Shown here piece by piece: positions 60,422 to 64,000 of a stretch of DNA of 64,000 nucleotides (position 1 is the stretch's first letter; each line of letters begins with the position of its first letter). The notes beneath the pieces were generated by a model. The model saw nothing but the letters and a program-made list of their open reading frames with translations. It was not told the DNA's origin and made no database searches. A program made the translations under genes and the position numbers. Source of the stretch: Sphaerisporangium rubeum (GTDB lineage: Bacteria > Actinomycetota > Actinomycetes > Streptosporangiales > Streptosporangiaceae); the NCBI RefSeq assembly GCF_014207705.1, contig NZ_JACHIU010000001.1, positions 4,270,501 to 4,334,500 on the forward strand, read 5' to 3'.

Positions 60422-61753
60422 TCAGGGGTGCAGGTGGCGGGCCAGTTCCTCGACGGTCGCGGCCCAGATGGGGGTGGCGGGGTCGATGACGGCGAAGTGG
60501 TCGCCGGGGTGTTCCAGGTGGATGACGTGGTCGCCGGCGGCGCGGGCCGCGGCGGTGTAGCGGCGGGCCATGTCGACCAGGTCCAGGTCGTCGTCGCGGC
60601 CCTGGACGACGAGGTGCGGCACGCCGAGCGGGAGGCGGGACAGGGGGTCGGCCGCCGCGTACACCCACGGCACGTCCTCGTGGGAGCCACCGAGCGCCGC
60701 GGCGACGGCACCGGCTCCCATGCGCCGCCGGTCGCCTTCGCGCAGGTCCACGACTCCGGCCAGGGAGACGGCGAACGCCAGCCCGGACGGGCCGGTGTCG
60801 GCCGCCAGCCGCAGCGCGAGCTGTCCACCCGCCGAGTGGCCCGCGACCGCGACCCGGCGGGGGTCGATCCGCCGGTCGGTCGTGGCGAGGTCGTGGAGCG
60901 CGGCGAGTCCGGCCGCGACGTCGGCGGTGGTGGCCTGCCAGCCGTGGTGGTCGGGACGGCGGTACTCGACGTTCCAGGTGGCGTACCCGCGAGCGGTGAG
61001 GTCCACGGCCGGCGCGTCCATCAGGTCGGCACCCCAGACCGACCGCCAGAAGCCGCCGTGCACGAGCATCACCACAGGCACCGGCCCGACGGAGGTATCG
61101 GCGATGCCGGAAACATCGCTTGTGGCGGGGAGGTGAGCGGTGTCAGAAGCGTGAGCGACGCCGGAGAGCCGCTCGGCGCCGGGACCGCCGGAGCCGGCGG
61201 AGCTCACGGGTGTGGAAGGCAGACGCAGGTCGGCCCACTGGTCGCCGGCGGGGCCGTACGGGACGCGGTGGGCCGGGTGGCGGAGGCGGTGGACGGTGTG
61301 ACGGACGGCCCAGGCGAGGCCCCAGACCCCGCGGCCGGACATGTGGGTGGAGCCGGGGGTGACGTCGGTGGCGCCGGGGAGGCCGGGGTCGTACCAGACG
61401 GTGCGGGGTGCGTGCGGGCCGGGACGGGACTGCACGGGACGGACGGCGGGGTCGGGGCCGTGCAGGACCACCAAGGCACAGGACTCGTCCTTGCCGGCGG
61501 TCGAGAGGACGTCCCACAGGGAGGCGGCGCCGGTGGCCACGACCAGGCGGCCCTCGACACCGAGCGCGCGGCACTCGGCCTCGGCGACCTGCCGCAGCAG
61601 TCCCCGGTCGGCGGTCAGACCAGGAGCCGCCACGACCAGCACGTGCACCGCGGCCGTGGACTCGCCGCCGCGGGGACGGCCGGGTTCCCCGGCGGCCCTG
61701 CGTTCCTCGCCGGGACGGCCCGGCTCACCGGTGGCTGTGTGTTCCTCGTTCAC
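60422..61753 (-). CDS. arylformamidase-like alpha/beta hydrolase fused to a degenerate type II dehydroquinase-like domain
   Basis: The protein has 443 residues from GTG 61753 (GGGGGA upstream). Residues 35-165 look like a type II dehydroquinase fold (VHVLVVAAPGL at the start, ending SGRGVWGLAWAVRHTVHRL), but the catalytic NPGA-x-TH motif is lost. A low-complexity linker (180-225) leads to an alpha/beta hydrolase. This has the kynurenine-formamidase oxyanion motif HGGFW (232-236), nucleophile Ser307 in GHSAGG, and probable Asp387 and His419. It would hydrolyse N-formylkynurenine to kynurenine. It is last in the kynurenine cluster, 32 bp after the amidohydrolase. Confidence 0.78.
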   Translation of the reverse strand: MNEEHTATGEPGRPGEERRAAGEPGRPRGGESTAAVHVLVVAAPGLTADRGLLRQVAEAECRALGVEGRLVVATGAASLWDVLSTAGKDESCALVVLHGPDPAVRPVQSRPGPHAPRTVWYDPGLPGATDVTPGSTHMSGRGVWGLAWAVRHTVHRLRHPAHRVPYGPAGDQWADLRLPSTPVSSAGSGGPGAERLSGVAHASDTAHLPATSDVSGIADTSVGPVPVVMLVHGGFWRSVWGADLMDAPAVDLTARGYATWNVEYRRPDHHGWQATTADVAAGLAALHDLATTDRRIDPRRVAVAGHSAGGQLALRLAADTGPSGLAFAVSLAGVVDLREGDRRRMGAGAVAAALGGSHEDVPWVYAAADPLSRLPLGVPHLVVQGRDDDLDLVDMARRYTAAARAAGDHVIHLEHPGDHFAVIDPATPIWAATVEELARHLHP

Positions 61754-61785
61754 CGCATCCCCCTGGGACCCATCATCACATCCGC

Positions 61786-63027
61786 CTAGAGGACGGCCCA
61801 GCCGGACGCGTCGTCGCGGACGACGCGTCCGCCGCTCATGACCCAGCGCACGCCGCGGAAGGCGGAGGCGGATGCCAGGGGGTCGGCGTCCATGGCGATG
61901 AGGTCGGCGTACTTGCCGGGTTCGACGGTGCCGAGGTCGGCGGCGGCGCCGAGCCAGCGCACCGGGCCGAGGGTGGCGGCGTACAGGGCCCTGGCGGGGC
62001 CGAGGCCCCCGGCGGCCATGTGTTCGAGCTCGCGCACGGTGGCGTTGGTGCCCTCGAACGGCCAGAACGGCGGCATGTCGCTGCCGAGCAGCACCTCGAC
62101 GCCGGCGGCGAGCGCGGTCGCGTAGCTCTCCAGGTGGCGGGGACCGGCGTCCAGGGAGCGGCGGCGCATCCACTCGGGGACGCCGAGCTCGGCGAAGAAC
62201 TCCTCGCACCTGGTGACCAGCAGCGTCGGCACCAGCGCGGTGCCGCGTGCCGCCATCAGCCCGGCGACGGGGCCGGTGAGCTGATAGCCGTGCTCGACGC
62301 AGTCCAGGCCGAGTTCGACGGCTTCGGCGATCACCTCGGCGGGGCCGGCGTGCGCGGTGACCTTGCGGCCCCACGAGTGCGCGGTCTCGATGACGGCGCG
62401 CGTCTCGTCGGCGAAGAGCTGCCGCGTGCCGATCTGTTCGTGCTCCCCCGCGATGCCACCGGAGATCATCACCTTGATCAGGTCGGCCCCGGCCTTGACC
62501 TGGCTGCGGACCCCGCGCCGCAGCCCGTCGGCGCCGTCGCACTCCAGGGTGTCGGTCCCCTCGTGGCCGTGGCCCCCGGTGCAGACGAGCGCACGGCCAG
62601 CCGTGAAGACACGCGGCCCCGGCACGCGGCCCGCGGTGATGGCGCGGCGCAGCGCGAAGTCGGCGTGGTCCTTCTCGGCGACGCAGCGCACCGTGGTGAC
62701 GCCGCACAGCAGGGTGCGCCGCGCGCCGTCCGCCATGTGGAGGGCCAGGTCGTGCGGCCCCATGTCCTTGACCGTGTCACCGCCGTTCCCCGGCAGGGAC
62801 AGCGACAGGTGGGTGTGCATGTTCACCAGGCCGGGGGTGACGTACGCGCCGCCGAGGCCGATCTCCCGCACGTCCCCCGCGGCGCGCGCGACCGCCGCGA
62901 CCTCGGCGGCGGGGCCCACGGCGGCGATCCGGTCGCCCCGGACCCACACGGCCGCGTCGGTCACCGGCCCGGCGCCGGTCAGGACCCGCGCGTCCACGAC
63001 GGTGCAGTCCATGAGCAGAGAGTCCAT
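61786..63027 (-). CDS. metal-dependent amidohydrolase (imidazolonepropionase/prolidase-like)
   Basis: This 413-residue TIM-barrel amidohydrolase has metal ligands HTHLSL, the bridging Lys in LIKVMISGG, VTAHAG, CVEHGYQL and the catalytic Asp in LLGSDMPPF. It ends with the usual TLGTVEPGKYADLIAMD strand. The natural substrate is unknown. Its place between 3-hydroxyanthranilate dioxygenase and the formamidase-like gene suggests a step in tryptophan or kynurenine breakdown. No ribosome-binding site precedes ATG 63027, but a promoter ends 6 bases before it, so it is probably leaderless. Confidence 0.88.
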   Translation of the reverse strand: MDSLLMDCTVVDARVLTGAGPVTDAAVWVRGDRIAAVGPAAEVAAVARAAGDVREIGLGGAYVTPGLVNMHTHLSLSLPGNGGDTVKDMGPHDLALHMADGARRTLLCGVTTVRCVAEKDHADFALRRAITAGRVPGPRVFTAGRALVCTGGHGHEGTDTLECDGADGLRRGVRSQVKAGADLIKVMISGGIAGEHEQIGTRQLFADETRAVIETAHSWGRKVTAHAGPAEVIAEAVELGLDCVEHGYQLTGPVAGLMAARGTALVPTLLVTRCEEFFAELGVPEWMRRRSLDAGPRHLESYATALAAGVEVLLGSDMPPFWPFEGTNATVRELEHMAAGGLGPARALYAATLGPVRWLGAAADLGTVEPGKYADLIAMDADPLASASAFRGVRWVMSGGRVVRDDASGWAVL

Positions 63028-63033
63028 ACCGCA

Positions 63034-63071
63034 GTTTTACCAGCACTTAAATATCGTGAACAAATGTTCAC
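63034..63071 (-). promoter_or_regulatory. palindromic operator over a leaderless promoter of the amidohydrolase gene
   Basis: On the minus strand a 16-bp palindrome reads GTGAACATTTGTTCAC (63071-63056; 7-bp arms, 2-bp centre). Within it TTGTTC (63063-63058) serves as a -35 box. TAAAAC (63039-63034) is a -10 box 18 bp on, and ATG 63027 follows after 6 bases. A bound repressor would block RNA polymerase. The palindrome shape suits a GntR-, TetR- or LacI-type protein, none of which is in the window. Confidence 0.6.
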
Positions 63072-63117
63072 ACCAGGTCGATCCGGCGGCTGAGCGGAAG
63101 CGGGCCGCCGGTCGCCG

Positions 63118-63642
63118 TCAGCCCTTGCCGGGGTGCAGCGCGCCGCACCGGCCGCAGGTGCGGGCCGTCTCGTCGTCGTAGAACGCCTGGAACACCGGCG
63201 GCAGGTCCCGCACGATGTCCCGCACCTGCAGCTCGACCTCGTGGACCAGCGCGCCGCAGGAGGGGCAGTACCACTGGAAGCGCTCCAGCGTGCCTTCCTC
63301 GCGTCTGCGCTCCACCACCAGGCCGATGGACCCGGCCTCGGGTCGTTGCGGCGAGTGCGGCACGCCGCCGGGCAGCATCCACATCTGACCCTCGCCGATA
63401 CGGACGCTCCGCAGCCCGTCCTCAGTCATGACGTCGACGTGCATGGTGCCTTTGATCTGGTAGAAGAACTCCTCGTAGGGGTCCACGTGGTAGTCGGTGC
63501 GCCGGTTCGGCCCGCCGACCACCATGACGATGAAGTCCGACCCGCCGGGGAACATCTCCTTGTTCCCCACCGGCGGCTTGAGCAGGTGCCGGTTCTCCTC
63601 GATCCAGCCGGGGAAGCTCACCGGGCCGGCGATGTCACTCAT
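63118..63642 (-). CDS. 3-hydroxyanthranilate 3,4-dioxygenase
   Basis: This 174-residue cupin dioxygenase has catalytic iron ligands His52, Glu58 (DYHVDPYEEFFYQIKG) and His96 (VPHSPQRP). The rubredoxin-like second iron site is Cys126/Cys129 (CPSCG) and Cys163/Cys166 (CGRCG), typical of bacterial homodimeric enzymes. It opens the ring of 3-hydroxyanthranilate to 2-amino-3-carboxymuconate semialdehyde, the step after kynureninase. It lies 25 bp downstream of the kynurenine monooxygenase gene, in the same operon. Confidence 0.96.
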   Translation of the reverse strand: MSDIAGPVSFPGWIEENRHLLKPPVGNKEMFPGGSDFIVMVVGGPNRRTDYHVDPYEEFFYQIKGTMHVDVMTEDGLRSVRIGEGQMWMLPGGVPHSPQRPEAGSIGLVVERRREEGTLERFQWYCPSCGALVHEVELQVRDIVRDLPPVFQAFYDDETARTCGRCGALHPGKG

Positions 63643-63667
63643 GCTGCGTTCCCTTCCGCGAGTACGG

Positions 63668-64000
63668 CTACGGCCCGCGCCGGACGGCGATCGCGCCGAG
63701 GGCCAGCGCGGCGGCCGCGGCGAGCGCGGCGACCACCTGGTGCTGCCGCCTGACCCGGCGCCGCACCCGCGCGTACGGCACGGTCGAGAACGACACCAGC
63801 TCGTACCGGGAAACGTACCGGCCGGGAAGCGCGCGTTCCAGCGCGTGCTCGGCGCGCCTGCCGAGCTGGAAGAGCGGCGAGGCGACCTTGTCGCGCATCT
63901 CGACGAAGTTGGCGAGCGCCATGTCGGCGATGGCCTCGGTGTCCTCCCGGCGGCGGGCCTCGAACAGCGGCAGCGCCGCCGCGAAGTCGCCGCCGGTGTC
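63668..64000 (-). CDS. kmo: kynurenine 3-monooxygenase, C-terminal part (gene runs off the right edge)
   Basis: The last 110 codons are present. They include LPLFEARRREDTEAIADMALANFVEMRDKV, then LVSFSTVPYARVRRRVRRQ, the characteristic C-terminal region of kynurenine 3-monooxygenase (FAD-dependent), and a final hydrophobic segment VVAALAAAAALALGAIAV that could anchor it to the membrane, as in the eukaryotic enzyme. The FAD-binding N-terminal domain lies outside the window. Position directly before the 3-hydroxyanthranilate dioxygenase gene supports the call. It converts kynurenine to 3-hydroxykynurenine. Confidence 0.85.
   Translation of the reverse strand, partial: DTGGDFAAALPLFEARRREDTEAIADMALANFVEMRDKVASPLFQLGRRAEHALERALPGRYVSRYELVSFSTVPYARVRRRVRRQHQVVAALAAAAALALGAIAVRRGP

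Noticed and set aside
60422-62707. 761-residue fusion of the formamidase-like protein with upstream sequence
   Set aside because: The extra N-terminal part lies antisense-free but in the wrong frame of the amidohydrolase gene, which is itself complete. The GTG at 61753 with GGGGGA upstream is the real start.

Overview
The window is high-GC DNA with densely packed genes on both strands, many GTG or TTG starts and frequent 4-bp stop/start overlaps. It carries an XRE/TPR regulator, an AfsR-type SARP regulator, anti-sigma-like ATP-binding proteins, a DUF397 relic and a DUF6010 protein. This points to the chromosome of a filamentous actinomycete. A member of the Streptosporangiales is my best guess, but genus cannot be fixed from sequence reading alone. 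I saw no tRNA, rRNA, CRISPR array or replication origin.

Layout. 1-5022 (minus): end of a TOPRIM protein, class V aminotransferase, cytochrome P450, phosphotransferase and XRE/TPR regulator. 5276-7406 (plus): ATP-binding protein and secreted FG-GAP protein. 7463-13010 (minus): PhoD, a small membrane protein, two HAD enzymes, a lipase-like hydrolase and an LLM oxidoreductase. 13081-14272 (plus): kinase-like protein and zinc ribbon. 14343-18244 (minus): lipoprotein, PAP2 and CehA-like hydrolase. 18337-23334 (minus): a tightly overlapped methylmalonyl-CoA mutase operon (small subunit, large subunit, MeaB). 23528-29615: amidase and MerB-like protein (minus), divergent from a translationally coupled cassette of three peptidases (C39-like, S9, M20). 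29738-35712 (minus): fasciclin, DUF899, DUF4166 and a dipeptide-type ABC importer without ATPase genes. 35841-39656: LuxR regulator, ATP-binding protein, beta-propeller lipoprotein and Mrr-like protein. 39874-44678 (plus): HtrA-like protease, MoxR, DUF58 and two VWA proteins, with the relic of a third VWA gene between them. 44700-49057: DUF6010, GlxA/AraC regulator, VOC protein, solitary GAPDH and a second GlxA/AraC regulator. 49058-52805 is a scarred region: UreD- and FolD-like fragments, a ricin-type lectin, a headless DUF397 gene and an intact 1508-bp IS4-family element. 52806-53879 is an old yellow enzyme.

The most interesting part is 54182-60414. A 26-residue peptide gene with a near-perfect ribosome-binding site is followed, behind a strong hairpin, by a PqqD-like/M50 membrane metalloprotease and a large TPR protein with a P-loop-less NTPase region. 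A SARP regulator is transcribed divergently. This looks like a compact ribosomal-peptide (RiPP-like or peptide-signal) cassette with no recognisable tailoring enzyme.

The right edge (60422-64000, minus) is a kynurenine catabolic cluster: kynurenine 3-monooxygenase, 3-hydroxyanthranilate dioxygenase, an amidohydrolase, and an arylformamidase-like hydrolase fused to a degenerate dehydroquinase-like domain. A 16-bp palindrome lies over an apparently leaderless internal promoter.
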